Of a DNA stretch of 64,000 nucleotides, positions 34,639 through 43,086 are shown in pieces. The stretch's first letter is position 1, and each line of letters begins with the position of its first letter. The notes under the pieces were generated by a model that did no database searches, was not told the origin of the DNA, and worked only from the letters and a program-made list of their open reading frames with translations. Made by a program: the position numbers and the translations under genes. The DNA comes from Actinomycetospora succinea (lineage in GTDB: Bacteria > Actinomycetota > Actinomycetes > Mycobacteriales > Pseudonocardiaceae): contig NZ_SNYO01000005.1 of NCBI RefSeq assembly GCF_004363095.1, forward strand, positions 247,131-311,130. The letters run 5' to 3'.

Positions 34639-35151
34639 TCAGACCTGGACCGGTGCGTCGTCGTCGACGTCGGAGAACACCTCGCGCAGCTGGTTCTCCT
34701 GGTCGGCGGACAGGTTGGTGTGCAGCAGCTCGGCCTGGCTGCCGCGGAACGCGTCGGCGACCTTGTCCTGCACCGCGTTCGCGGTCAGGGCGAACAGGGC
34801 CGACGTCCCCGGGGTCACCTTGGTGCGCACCTCGTCGATGAACTCGTCGTCGATCCCGACGTCGGAGAGCGAGCCCGCCATCGCGCCGGCGGCCGCGCCG
34901 ACGACCATGCCGAGCAGCGGGACGAAGAAGATCAGCCCGAACAGCAGGCCCCAGAAGCTCCCGCCGAGGGCTCCGCCGCCCGTGAGGTTGTGCAGCTGGC
35001 GCGTCTTCGGCCGCTTCTTGTCGGCCGGCCAGGTCACGACCGCCGCGTCGAGGACCTGGATCAGCTCCTCCTTCTGGAGCCGTTCGAGCGTCGCGAGGGC
35101 CTGCTCCGCGCCCTCCGGTGTCGGGAACTTCCATGCCGTCAAGGTCGCCAT
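34639..35151 (-). CDS. DUF1269-family membrane protein
   Basis: 170 residues. The start MATLTAWKFPTPEGAEQALATL is the DUF1269 ferredoxin-like part; a glycine-rich membrane hairpin follows (GGGALGGSFWGLLFGLIFF and LLGMVVGAAAGAMAGSLSD, about 58-98), then a soluble helical tail (FRGSQAELLHTNLSADQENQ). The function is unknown; such proteins are often stress-related. It starts 3 bp after the YihY stop, as the last gene of the unit driven by the box at 36656-36674. Confidence 0.85.
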   Translation of the reverse strand: MATLTAWKFPTPEGAEQALATLERLQKEELIQVLDAAVVTWPADKKRPKTRQLHNLTGGGALGGSFWGLLFGLIFFVPLLGMVVGAAAGAMAGSLSDVGIDDEFIDEVRTKVTPGTSALFALTANAVQDKVADAFRGSQAELLHTNLSADQENQLREVFSDVDDDAPVQV

Positions 35152-35154
35152 CGG

Positions 35155-36087
35155 TCATCCTCCTCGGTGCCACGAACCGCCCTCCGCCACCGGCGCGGCC
35201 GGTGCGGAGGGCTCGTCGGGACTCTCGTCCGCCGCGGCGCCGCCGGCCTCATCCCCGCGGGGTGACAGGAGGCGCGACCCGAGCAGGCCGACGGCGACGA
35301 GGTGGCCGACGAGGGCCCCGCCGAGCATCACGACGCCGAACGCGACGAACCACGAGAGGATCACGAACACGATCCCCAGCGGCCCGAACTGCCGGTACTG
35401 CGCGGTGATCTGGGTCGAGAGCACCAGCGGGGCGGCGATCCGCAGGCCCGCCAGGCCGATGCCGACGACGACCGCGCCGGGCAGCAGGCGCATCCAGGGC
35501 ACCCGCCCGCCGAGCAGGAGGTACTGGGTCCACCACGCCCACGCCATCGCGCACGGGGTGCCCAGCAGCAGCACCAGGCCGCCGTCCACCGGACCGACGA
35601 GGACCACGACGCCGACGAGCGCGAGGAAGCCGCCGAGCCACGCGAGGGGCCGCCACAGCGTCCGGATCCCCCGGTGCGGCAGGTTCCAGACGAGCTCGTA
35701 GGCGCGCTGGAGCGCGAGCGGCCACCGGACGGTGAGGACGACCGTCAGCAGGACGCTGAACCACGTCGACGCGCTCGACACCGTGGTCGTCGTGGGGAAG
35801 AGCTGCTGGAGGTCCGACGTGGCCTGCGGCGTCAGCCCGACCCGCGTCGCGAAGGCGGTCACGGCGCCGCCGGGTCGCCCGAGCGGCACGACGGCCGCCA
35901 GGGTCACCAGGGCCGGGATGACGAGCGTGAACGCGAGGGCGGCGAGGATCAGGGCCTGCTTGGTGAGCTGGGTGTCGACGACCCGCCGCTGCAGGTGGCC
36001 GAGCCCGCTCTCGTCGAACCGTGCCCGCGTGTCCCGCAGCCGGTCCCGCCAGGGCGGCGGGCCGTCGGGCTCCGGTGCGGGGGTCAT
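35155..36087 (-). CDS. YihY/UPF0761-family membrane protein
   Basis: 310 residues with six hydrophobic segments (about 48-70, 104-125, 150-170, 175-195, 205-225 and 240-265), the YihY/BrkB pattern (LSWFVAFGVVMLGGALVGHL near the end). Such proteins were once called ribonuclease BN but are integral membrane proteins of unclear role. The ATG at 36087 lies 11 nt after the stop of the upstream membrane gene. It is the middle gene of the three-gene minus-strand unit. Confidence 0.85.
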   Translation of the reverse strand: MTPAPEPDGPPPWRDRLRDTRARFDESGLGHLQRRVVDTQLTKQALILAALAFTLVIPALVTLAAVVPLGRPGGAVTAFATRVGLTPQATSDLQQLFPTTTTVSSASTWFSVLLTVVLTVRWPLALQRAYELVWNLPHRGIRTLWRPLAWLGGFLALVGVVVLVGPVDGGLVLLLGTPCAMAWAWWTQYLLLGGRVPWMRLLPGAVVVGIGLAGLRIAAPLVLSTQITAQYRQFGPLGIVFVILSWFVAFGVVMLGGALVGHLVAVGLLGSRLLSPRGDEAGGAAADESPDEPSAPAAPVAEGGSWHRGG

Positions 36088-36098
36088 CGCGCGCCCCG

Positions 36099-36620
36099 TC
36101 AGTGCAGCGCGGCCTTGAGCAGCACGATCGACGCGCCGACCAGCAGCGACGCGATCGCCCACGCCACCTGCACCGCGGGCCGGCGCCGCGCCGCGCGGCC
36201 GCCGAGCACGCTCAGCACGGCGAGCGCGGCCACGCCGACCCACAGGGTGATGTCGATGCGCAGCGCGACGTCCAGGCCCGTCAGCGCCATCACGCCCAGG
36301 AGCACGCCGGCGAGGATGCCGGGCAGCGCCGTCCCGGTGCTCTCGGCGACCACCGACCGGATCACGCGCGGCCCCGACCGCGGCGGCCCGGTGAGGGTGC
36401 CGGCGAGCACGCCGCCGTAGGTCTCGGCGAGGAAGATGGCGACGCCGGTCCCCGCGACGGTCAGCGCGGCGACCCCGGGCCCGGGGTCGTGGTCGCCGAG
36501 GTAGGCGAGCACCGACATCGCCATGAGCGTCCCGTAGACCGACGCCCTGAGGCGGTGCCGGCGCAGCACCACCGGGGTTTGGTGCGCCGAGCTCTCCTGC
36601 GCGTCCGGCGAGGTGGTCAC
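36099..36620 (-). CDS. Membrane protein of unknown function
   Basis: 173 residues with five hydrophobic segments (about 30-42, 49-66, 95-115, 122-140 and 148-168) after a polar start. LMAMSVLAYLGDHDPGPGVA and FLAETYGGVLAGTL look conserved. GTG 36620 is 45 nt from the centre of a regulon box and 8 nt from a TAGCGT -10, so the mRNA is nearly leaderless. It heads the unit with the YihY and DUF1269 genes. I do not recognise the family. Confidence 0.7.
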   Translation of the reverse strand: MTTSPDAQESSAHQTPVVLRRHRLRASVYGTLMAMSVLAYLGDHDPGPGVAALTVAGTGVAIFLAETYGGVLAGTLTGPPRSGPRVIRSVVAESTGTALPGILAGVLLGVMALTGLDVALRIDITLWVGVAALAVLSVLGGRAARRRPAVQVAWAIASLLVGASIVLLKAALH

Positions 36621-36655
36621 GCCCGTCGACGCTAGGCAGCGCGGGCCGTCCGGGG

Positions 36656-36674
36656 CTCCCCCGCGCCGGGTGAT
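36656..36674 (-). promoter_or_regulatory. Regulon box for the membrane-YihY-DUF1269 unit
   Basis: Read toward the unit it is ATCACCC-N5-GGGGGAG, the most degenerate of the seven. TAGCGT (36634 down to 36629) starts 31 nt from its centre. Its position supports it more than its sequence does. Confidence 0.6.
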
Positions 36675-36682
36675 GGCGGGTG

Positions 36683-36701
36683 CTCACCCGTCGCGGGTGA
36701 G
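36683..36701 (+). promoter_or_regulatory. Regulon box for the AI-2E transporter gene
   Basis: CTCACCC-N5-GGGTGAG, a perfect 7-bp inverted repeat. TACCGT (36723-36728) starts 31 nt after its centre and ends 7 nt before the ATG at 36736, which is 44 nt from the centre. Confidence 0.8.
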
Positions 36702-36735
36702 CCGCGACACGCGCCGCGTTCCTACCGTCCGTGGC

Positions 36736-37947
36736 ATGACGACTCCCACCGCGACACCCGACGCCGGCCCAGGGTCCGGAGGGTTCGGGGTCCCGCGCGC
36801 CCTGATGCTCATGCTCGGCGCGGCGTGCGTCGTCATCGTCATCGCCGGTCTCCAGGCCGGCGCCTGGCTGATCGCGCCGATCCTGCTCGCGCTGGTGATC
36901 GTGATCGCGGTCAGCCCGGTCCAGTCGTGGCTGCGGCGGATCGGGGTGCCCGGCTGGCTGACGGTGCTCTCGATGGTCCTGGTGATCTTCGCCGTGGTGG
37001 TCGGGCTGGTCGTGCTGCTGGTGGCGTCGGTCGGTCAGCTCGTGGCGCTCGTGCCGCAGTACGCCGACCGCACGCAGAACATCACGAACCAGGTGACGAA
37101 CCTGCTCCACCGGGTCGGGTTCGACCCGGGCCACGCGCAGGCGACGGCGTCGTCGGCCGACATCGGGAAGATCGCCGGCGCGGTCGGGGGCCTGCTCTCG
37201 AGCGTCAGCGGGGCCCTGACCAGCCTCGTGTTCATCCTCGCGCTGCTGCTCTTCCTCATCGCCGAGGCCGGCGGCGCGAGCCGGCGCCTGGACGCCATCG
37301 GCGCCGACCGGCCGCACATGGTCGAGGCGATGCAGAGCTTCGCCCACGGCACGCGCCAGTACCTCGTCGTCACGGCGATCTTCGGGCTGATCGTGGCCGT
37401 GCTGGACTCGGTCGCCCTCGCGATCATGGGCATCCCGCTGGTGGTCCTCTGGGGCCTGCTGTCGTTCATCACCAACTTCATCCCGAACGTCGGCTTCATC
37501 ATCGGGGTCATCCCGCCCGCGCTCGTCGGGCTCCTCGTCGGCGGGTGGCAGCTCGGGCTCGCGGTGCTGATCGTCTACTGCGTCCTCAACGCGATCGTGC
37601 AGTCGCTGATCCAGCCGCACTTCACCGGCGACGCCGTCGGGCTCTCGACGACGATCACGTTCGTCGCCCTGCTCTTCTGGGCCTGGGTCCTCGGCCCGCT
37701 CGGCGCCCTGCTGGCGATCCCCGCCACGCTGCTGATCAAGGCGGTCCTCGTCGACTGCGACCCGAGCGCCCGCTGGGTCGAGGCCCTCATCGGCGCCAAC
37801 AGCCCGCCGAAGAAGGACAAGAAGAAGCACCAGAAGGGGGCCGAGGCCGCCGAGCCGGCCGGGAGGGACGCCGACGGTGACGCCGCGGACACCGAGGGCG
37901 AACCCCCGGTCGCGGCGCCCGCGCCCCGCGCGGCACCGGCCACCTGA
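36736..37947 (+). CDS. AI-2E family transporter
   Basis: 403 residues with about eight TM segments. The family signature is seen at IAPILLALVIVIAVSPVQSW, LLSFITNFIPNVGFIIGVIP and IVQSLIQPHFTGDAVGLSTT. A Lys-rich then Ala/Glu-rich tail (330-403) follows. Homologues are permeases (AI-2/lipid/ion exporters), substrate uncertain here. The ATG has a -10-like TACCGT 7 nt before it and no ribosome-binding site, so it is probably leaderless. Confidence 0.9.
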   Translation: MTTPTATPDAGPGSGGFGVPRALMLMLGAACVVIVIAGLQAGAWLIAPILLALVIVIAVSPVQSWLRRIGVPGWLTVLSMVLVIFAVVVGLVVLLVASVGQLVALVPQYADRTQNITNQVTNLLHRVGFDPGHAQATASSADIGKIAGAVGGLLSSVSGALTSLVFILALLLFLIAEAGGASRRLDAIGADRPHMVEAMQSFAHGTRQYLVVTAIFGLIVAVLDSVALAIMGIPLVVLWGLLSFITNFIPNVGFIIGVIPPALVGLLVGGWQLGLAVLIVYCVLNAIVQSLIQPHFTGDAVGLSTTITFVALLFWAWVLGPLGALLAIPATLLIKAVLVDCDPSARWVEALIGANSPPKKDKKKHQKGAEAAEPAGRDADGDAADTEGEPPVAAPAPRAAPAT

Positions 37948-37987
37948 GGCCCACCACAGCGCCGGCCGAGCAGGGCACACTGGGCCC

Positions 37988-38440
37988 GTGACCACGCCCG
38001 ACACCCCCGACGTCACCAGCGGCGACGACCCCGACAGCGCCGACGACACCGTCTTCGAGCAGCTCGACGAGGCCGAGTCCCTCGACGACCCGGACCTCGC
38101 CGACCAGCTCGACGAGGGCGTCTCCCCCAACGAGCAGCCCTGGGGCGTCGACGCCTGGGGCATCACGCCCGAGGAGGAGCGCGAGGGCCAGCCCCTGGCC
38201 GGCCGCCTGCGCCGCGAGCTCCCGGACGACGACGAGGACTCCGACGACGACGGCGACGGGCTCGGCGACGCCAGCGACACCGACGGCGAGCTCTGGGACG
38301 ACGAGGTCGGCGAGCGACGCTCCGGGCGCCTCGTGCTGCGCGAGGACGGCGAGGACTTCTTCGCCGACGACGCCGGCATCGACGGCGCCGGCGCGAGCGC
38401 CGAGGAGGCCGCGATCCACCTGGTCGACGACGACCGCTGA
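37988..38440 (+). CDS. DUF5709-family acidic protein
   Basis: 150 residues, very acidic (Asp/Glu-rich). It carries VFEQLDEAESLDDPDLADQL and PWGVDAWGITPEEEREGQPL, then RRSGRLVLREDGEDFFADDAGIDGAGASAEE, the DUF5709 pattern known from actinobacteria. GTG 37988 has no ribosome-binding site but a CACACT hexamer just upstream, so it may be leaderless. No function is known. Confidence 0.8.
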   Translation: MTTPDTPDVTSGDDPDSADDTVFEQLDEAESLDDPDLADQLDEGVSPNEQPWGVDAWGITPEEEREGQPLAGRLRRELPDDDEDSDDDGDGLGDASDTDGELWDDEVGERRSGRLVLREDGEDFFADDAGIDGAGASAEEAAIHLVDDDR

Positions 38441-38456
38441 GCCCGGGCCCGGCGAC

Positions 38457-39365
38457 TCAGCCGACCAGCGCGACCACCTCGTCCGCCACGCCCCACGAGA
38501 CGGTGACGCCCACGCCGCCGTGCCCGTAGGCGTGCACGACGTCGCCCTCGCGCTCGACCCGCGGCGCCGGGCGCACGGGGCGCCACCCGACCTCGCAGCC
38601 CAGCACCCGCGCGCCGGCGAGCCGCGGCTCGACGGCGACCGCGCGCTCGAGGACCGCCGCGGCGACCTCGTCGTCCGGGGTCGTGTCGTCCTCGGGCAGC
38701 GCCACCCCGCCGACCACGGTGCGCCCGGCGTGCGGGAAGACGTTGGTCCAGCGGGGCGCGGCGACGACCTCCATGCGGAACTCCTCGACGGGCGCACCCT
38801 CGAGCACGACGTGGACGCCGCGCACGGGCGTGAGTGACGGGTCGCCGGCGAGCTCGCGGGCGCCGCTGCCGGCCGCGTCCACGACCACCCCGTCCGCCGG
38901 GAGCGTGTCGACGTGGCGCTGCTCGACCGTGACGCCGAGGTCCGCGGCGCGTCGCGCCAGGTACGCGAGGTAGGTGGGCATGTCCGCGAAGGGCAGCGTC
39001 ACCGCCATACCGGTCCGGAAGCCGCCGCGCTCGGCCTCGTCCAGCGGGCGGACGTCGGGGAGCTCGAACGCCCACGGCGGCAGCTCGTCGGCGACGTCGA
39101 CGTGGATGCGGCCGTGGCGGCGGCGCACGCCGGTCGCGGGGTCGTCGGCGAGCGCGGTGAAGACGGGCGTCGAGCGCTCGGTCCAGCGGGTCAGCGGGTC
39201 GTCGGGACCGGCGCCGCTGATCCCGAGCATGGCGCCGGCCGCGCCGGACGTCGTCGCCCCCACCGGGCGGTCGGTGCGCACGTGGACGCGGTGGCCCGCC
39301 TCGGCGAGGCGGATCGCGCTGCTCAGGCCGATCACGCCGGCCCCGATCACCAGGACGTCGGTCAT
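38457..39365 (-). CDS. D-amino-acid-oxidase-like FAD-dependent oxidoreductase
   Basis: 302 residues. The N terminus VLVIGAGVIGLSSAIRLAEAG is a GxGxxG dinucleotide site for FAD. VDAAGSGARELAGDPSL and RGVHVVLEGAP are DAAO-like, and the C terminus has the substrate/FAD region GWRPVRPAPRVE and HAYGHGGVGVTVSWGVADEV. It oxidises a D-amino acid or related amine, making H2O2. It has no signal peptide. It is convergent with the DUF5709 gene. Confidence 0.9.
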   Translation of the reverse strand: MTDVLVIGAGVIGLSSAIRLAEAGHRVHVRTDRPVGATTSGAAGAMLGISGAGPDDPLTRWTERSTPVFTALADDPATGVRRRHGRIHVDVADELPPWAFELPDVRPLDEAERGGFRTGMAVTLPFADMPTYLAYLARRAADLGVTVEQRHVDTLPADGVVVDAAGSGARELAGDPSLTPVRGVHVVLEGAPVEEFRMEVVAAPRWTNVFPHAGRTVVGGVALPEDDTTPDDEVAAAVLERAVAVEPRLAGARVLGCEVGWRPVRPAPRVEREGDVVHAYGHGGVGVTVSWGVADEVVALVG

Positions 39366-39413
39366 GGGCTCATGGTGCCGGGCGGCTGCTCCGCGCTCTT
39401 GGAGGAATCGGAG

Positions 39414-40058
39414 CTAGCCGTCCGCCAGGGTCGAGAGCGTGACCGCGTCCAGGCCGCGGGCGGCGGTGCGGGCGAGCAGGGCGTCGAGGGTGGCGGGCAC
39501 GGCGGCACGGCCGGGGCCCTCGTGCAGGACGAGCACCCCGCCGCGGGCGATCACGGCGTCGAGGGACCGGGCGGTGCCCGCGGTCCCGGCGCCCGCCCCG
39601 CTGATCGCCACGGCGCTGCCGAGCGCACACCGCAGCCCGGCGGCCTCGGTGACGTCGAGGTGGCGGGCGGTCGGCCAGCCGGAGCCGGGCCGGAACCACC
39701 GCACGAGGCCGTGCTCCTCGAGGACGCGCCGGGTGTCGGCGAGCTTCGCCGCGAACTCGTCGACGGGCAGGCGCCAGGTCGGTTCGTCGCGCCAGGTGTG
39801 GTTGCCGAGCTCGTGGCCCTCGGCGGCGATCCGGGCGACGAGGTCGGGGTGCGCCGCCGCCCGCTCGCCGAGGAGGAAGAAGGTGGCGCGGGCGCCGTGG
39901 CGGGCGAGCACGTCGAGTACGGCGGGCGTCGTCGCCGGGTCGGGGCCGTCGTCGAGCGTCACCGCGAACCGCGGGGCACGGGTGGGGACGGCGAACAGCA
40001 CGCGGCCCCGCAGGATCGGTCCGACGGCGTCGACGATCGGGGTCACGATCACCATCAT
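39414..40058 (-). CDS. Polysaccharide deacetylase (NodB homology domain)
   Basis: 214 residues. The NodB motifs are TLDDGPDP (catalytic Asp pair), GHELGNHTWRDEPTW (metal His), WFRPGSGWP and LVLHEGPG near the end. The N terminus has no clear signal peptide (MMVIVTPIVDAVGPILRGR). It would deacetylate a glycan or related N-acetyl substrate. Start ATG 40058 is chosen; no ribosome-binding site is evident. It is divergent from the MmcQ/YjbR gene. Confidence 0.85.
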   Translation of the reverse strand: MMVIVTPIVDAVGPILRGRVLFAVPTRAPRFAVTLDDGPDPATTPAVLDVLARHGARATFFLLGERAAAHPDLVARIAAEGHELGNHTWRDEPTWRLPVDEFAAKLADTRRVLEEHGLVRWFRPGSGWPTARHLDVTEAAGLRCALGSAVAISGAGAGTAGTARSLDAVIARGGVLVLHEGPGRAAVPATLDALLARTAARGLDAVTLSTLADG

Positions 40059-40077
40059 CCGTGTCGGGGCCCGGTGC

Positions 40078-40083
40078 TAGCTT
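40078..40083 (+). promoter_or_regulatory. -10 element TAGCTT for a leaderless MmcQ/YjbR gene
   Basis: TAGCTT ends 7 nt before the GTG at 40091, with no Shine-Dalgarno sequence. The spacing equals that seen at several leaderless starts in this window. Confidence 0.5.
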
Positions 40084-40090
40084 CGCGCCC

Positions 40091-40429
40091 GTGGCCGACG
40101 TGCACGACGTCCGCCGGCTCGCACTCGGTCTCGACGACGTCGAGGAGATCGACTGCGCCGGCTTCGACTTCCGCGTGCGCGGGCGCGGGTTCGTCTGGTC
40201 GTACCCCGACCGCAGCAGCGGGCGCCGCGTCCTGCGCACCGACATCGCCGTGCTGTTCGTCGGCGACGAGGCCGAGCGGCAGGCCCTGCTGCTCGGCGAG
40301 CCGGACCTGTTCTTCTCCACCCCGAGCTACGAGGGCCTGCCGTTCGTGCTGCTGCGCCTCGACGAGGTCGACGTGCCGCGCCTGACCGAGCTGCTCACCG
40401 ACGCGTGGCGGATGCGCGTCGAGGGGTGA
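40091..40429 (+). CDS. MmcQ/YjbR-like protein
   Basis: 112 residues: DVRRLALGLDDVEEIDCAGF, DFRVRGRGFVWSYPD, FVGDEAERQALLLGEPDLFF, PSYEGLPFVLLRLDEVD and LTDAWRMRVEG. It is the YjbR-type CyaY-like fold annotated as DNA-binding, though the function is not established. GTG 40091 follows a -10-like TAGCTT, so it is probably leaderless. It is convergent with the enoyl-CoA hydratase gene with stops adjacent. Confidence 0.8.
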   Translation: MADVHDVRRLALGLDDVEEIDCAGFDFRVRGRGFVWSYPDRSSGRRVLRTDIAVLFVGDEAERQALLLGEPDLFFSTPSYEGLPFVLLRLDEVDVPRLTELLTDAWRMRVEG

Positions 40430-41227
40430 TCACTCGCCCCGGAACGTCGCCTTGCCGTGCCCCTCCTCGACGAACGAGCGCATCGCCCCCGCCAGGTCCT
40501 CGGTCGCGAAGAGCGCGCCCGCGGCGTCCGGGGTGACGGCGTTCGCGGCCTCGAGCCCGCCCTCGGTGAGGTGGCGCAGGATCTCCTTCGTCGCCGCGTG
40601 CGCCCGGGTCGGCCCGGCGGCGAGCTGCGCGGCGAACGCGCGGGCCGCGTCGTCGAAGCCGTCCTCGGGGATCAGCCGGTCGACGACGCCCCAGCGCTCC
40701 ATCTCCTCGGCGCCGAACCGGCCGGCGGTCATCACGAAGTACCGCGCCCGCCCGATCCCGGCGCGCTCGGCGAGGCGCTGTGTGCCGCCCATCGCCGGCG
40801 TGAGCCCGACCGTGGCCTCGATCAGCCCGAACGACGCCCGCGGCGTCGCGACGATGAGGTCGCAGGCCAGCGCCACCTCGAACGCCCAGGTCAGCGTCAG
40901 CCCGTGCGCCGCGAACACCGTCGGGCAGGGCAGGTGGTGCAGGCGGCGCCCGAGCTCGACCAGCTCGGCGAAGTAGGCGGTGCCGCCCGCGACGTCCCCG
41001 GCCTGCGCCAGCGGCTGGAAGGTCTGCTTGACGTCGACGCCCCCGCTCACGAGCTTGCCCTCGGCGCGCACCAGCACCGCCCGCGGCCGGGCCCGCTCGA
41101 GCTCGGCGACGGCGTCGCGCAGCGCCTCGTGCAGGGCCTGGTCGTAGAGGTTCAGCGGCGGGTGGTCGATGGTCATCACGGCGAGGCCGGCGTCGTCGAC
41201 CGCGACCGTCACGGGGAGCGTCGTCAT
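40430..41227 (-). CDS. Enoyl-CoA hydratase/isomerase family protein
   Basis: 265 residues of crotonase fold. The CoA oxyanion motif is KLVSGGVDVKQTF near 65, followed by GLTLTWAFEVALACDLIVAT and SFGLIEATVGLTPAMGGTQR. The first catalytic Glu of classic hydratases is not clearly in place (AMGGTQRL matches the second region), so it may be an isomerase or another crotonase activity. ATG 41227 overlaps the stop of the TIGR03086 gene by 4 nt. Confidence 0.85.
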   Translation of the reverse strand: MTTLPVTVAVDDAGLAVMTIDHPPLNLYDQALHEALRDAVAELERARPRAVLVRAEGKLVSGGVDVKQTFQPLAQAGDVAGGTAYFAELVELGRRLHHLPCPTVFAAHGLTLTWAFEVALACDLIVATPRASFGLIEATVGLTPAMGGTQRLAERAGIGRARYFVMTAGRFGAEEMERWGVVDRLIPEDGFDDAARAFAAQLAAGPTRAHAATKEILRHLTEGGLEAANAVTPDAAGALFATEDLAGAMRSFVEEGHGKATFRGE

Positions 41228-41892
41228 GAGTCCGAACCTGCCCGACGCGGCGCCGGCGCGCCCGGCGGGTCGAGACGATCACAGGGCACCGGCGCGGCCG
41301 GCGGCTCGAGCGGCGTCATCTGGACCTGCCGTCCGAGCCGCGCCAGCAGCACGTCGCGGGGCTCGTCGCTGCTCGGCGCGACGGGCGGACGCCACAGGCC
41401 CTGCCCGGTGAGCATGACCGGGTCGCGGCGGAGGTAGGTCAGCGCGCGGTCGACGCCGACGGGGTCGAGCTCCTCGTCGAGCCCTGCCCCGCGGGCGAGG
41501 TCCCACTCGTGCACGGTCAGGTCGAGGAGCATCTGCTCGGCGTACTCCTCGACCGGGATCCACCCGAAGATCGTGTGCACGCGCGCGGCGTGCGTGTCGG
41601 TCGCCGCCCACGTCGGCCGCGACCGGGCGACGGCGCGGTCCCAGGCACCGGGCGGGTCGCCGTGGAGCAGGTCGCCGTCGTAGCGGTCGCCCACCACGCC
41701 CATCGACGTGCCCGCGAGGACGTGCGGCGCCCAGAGGTGCTCGAAGCACAGGTGGGCGACGAGGTCGCGCACGGCCCACTCGGTGCACGGGGTCGGGGCG
41801 CGCCAGATGCCGGCGCCCACGGCACGGACCCGGGCGGTGACGCGGTCCATGGCGCCGGGGACCAGCGCGCGGGCGTCGGCGGTGTCGCTCAC
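41224..41892 (-). CDS. TIGR03086-family metal-binding protein (maleylpyruvate isomerase/DinB-like)
   Basis: 222 residues. The N terminus has the mycothiol-dependent isomerase/DinB-type helix with WAVRDLVAHLCFEHLWAPHV and, later, DLTVHEWDLARGAGL, which carry the His ligands of a metal site. The C terminus is Pro-rich. Such proteins are thiol-dependent S-transferases or isomerases of small molecules. GTG 41892 is used. It is coupled to the enoyl-CoA hydratase gene downstream. Confidence 0.8.
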   Translation of the reverse strand: MSDTADARALVPGAMDRVTARVRAVGAGIWRAPTPCTEWAVRDLVAHLCFEHLWAPHVLAGTSMGVVGDRYDGDLLHGDPPGAWDRAVARSRPTWAATDTHAARVHTIFGWIPVEEYAEQMLLDLTVHEWDLARGAGLDEELDPVGVDRALTYLRRDPVMLTGQGLWRPPVAPSSDEPRDVLLARLGRQVQMTPLEPPAAPVPCDRLDPPGAPAPRRAGSDS

Positions 41893-41945
41893 GGGCGGCA
41901 CCCTGCTCCCCCGCCGCCCCGCCGTCGAGTACCCACGGTGGGCGA

Positions 41946-42956
41946 TCAGGCGGGCGCGGCGACGAGCACGCCGACCGGTGTGGCCGTCGGGACGATCCGC
42001 TCGATCCGCAGGTCGGCGCGCTCGAGCAGGGCGGCGTACTCCCGCTCGGTGCGCTCGCGGCCGCCGACGAGGGCGAGCATGAGGACGTCGAGGAGCTTGC
42101 CCATGTGCGGCTCGTCGCCCTCGGGCAGCACGGTCTCGAGGACGAGCAGCCGCCCGGCCGGGTCCATCGCGGCGCGCACGGTGCGCAGGATCGTCACGGC
42201 GTCGTCGTCCTCCCAGTCGTGCAGCACGCTGGAGAGCACGTAGCAGTCGGCGCCGGGCGGCACCGACGTGAAGAAGTCGCCGCCGACCGCCTCGGCGCGC
42301 TCGCCGACGACCTCGGGGGCGCCGGCCACGACGTCCGGGCGGTCGTACACGACCGCGTGGATGCCCGGGTAGCGGTCGACGACGGCGGCGACGAGGTGGC
42401 CCTGCCCGCCCCCGACGTCGACGAGGCGCCGCACCCCGGACAGGTCGCAGGCCGCGACCGCGGCGGCCCCGATCTGGCGCGCCCGGTTGCCCATCGCGCG
42501 GTCGAAGACCTGCGCCCGCCGCGGGTGGGCGCCGAGGTAGGACCACCAGTCGACGCCGTGGTGGGTGTCGAACGACGGCCGCCCGGTCCGCAGGGTGCCG
42601 CCGAGCCCGACGATGGTGTGCAGGTACTCCGACGAGCCCCAGTTGCGGGCGTGGTCGCGCATCGAGCCCGGCACGTCGCGGCGCAGCGTGGCGGCCAGCT
42701 CGGTGAGCGCGAAGGTCCGCGGCGCCACCTCGCTGAACACGCCGGCCCCGGCCAGCGCGCGCAGCATCCGGTGGAGCGTGTCCGGGTCGGCGTCGACGGC
42801 GGCGGCGAGGTCGTCGACATCGCGGGGGCCGTCGGCGCACAGGTCGGCGACCCCGAACTCGGCGACGACCGACACCAGCCGCCCCACGATCGAGCCGTAG
42901 AGCAGCGCCATCATGCGTATCGAGGGCGAGTCCCCCGCCCCCGTCTCCCCCGCCAT
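41946..42956 (-). CDS. SAM-dependent O-methyltransferase (class-2, acetylserotonin-type)
   Basis: 336 residues. A helical dimerisation domain (residues 1-110; GSIVGRLVSVVAEFGVADLC) precedes the Rossmann methyltransferase: SAM motif RRLVDVGGGQGHLVA, then VVYDRPDVVAGAPE, DCYVLSSVLHDWEDDDAVTI with the catalytic His region, and LLVLETVLPEGDEPHMGKLL. The layout is the plant caffeate/actinobacterial polyketide O-methyltransferase type. ATG 42956 is used; no ribosome-binding site is seen, and starts at 42914 are possible. Substrate unknown. Confidence 0.87.
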   Translation of the reverse strand: MAGETGAGDSPSIRMMALLYGSIVGRLVSVVAEFGVADLCADGPRDVDDLAAAVDADPDTLHRMLRALAGAGVFSEVAPRTFALTELAATLRRDVPGSMRDHARNWGSSEYLHTIVGLGGTLRTGRPSFDTHHGVDWWSYLGAHPRRAQVFDRAMGNRARQIGAAAVAACDLSGVRRLVDVGGGQGHLVAAVVDRYPGIHAVVYDRPDVVAGAPEVVGERAEAVGGDFFTSVPPGADCYVLSSVLHDWEDDDAVTILRTVRAAMDPAGRLLVLETVLPEGDEPHMGKLLDVLMLALVGGRERTEREYAALLERADLRIERIVPTATPVGVLVAAPA

Positions 42957-43086
42957 CCTGGGATGGTCGCGCCGCCCGGGCGGCGTGACCGTCACGATTC
43001 GGTGCCACCCGCGGCGCGGACGTCGTGCCTGGTCCGGGTGCCCGCCGGCCTTCCCCCGACCGCGCCACCCGAGCACACTGCGCGCC

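Noticed and set aside
35155..39075. A single 1306-codon minus-strand frame
   Set aside because: Only its last third is a real gene (YihY). The rest is antisense to AI-2E and DUF5709 and in another frame of the oxidase; it is not a fusion protein.
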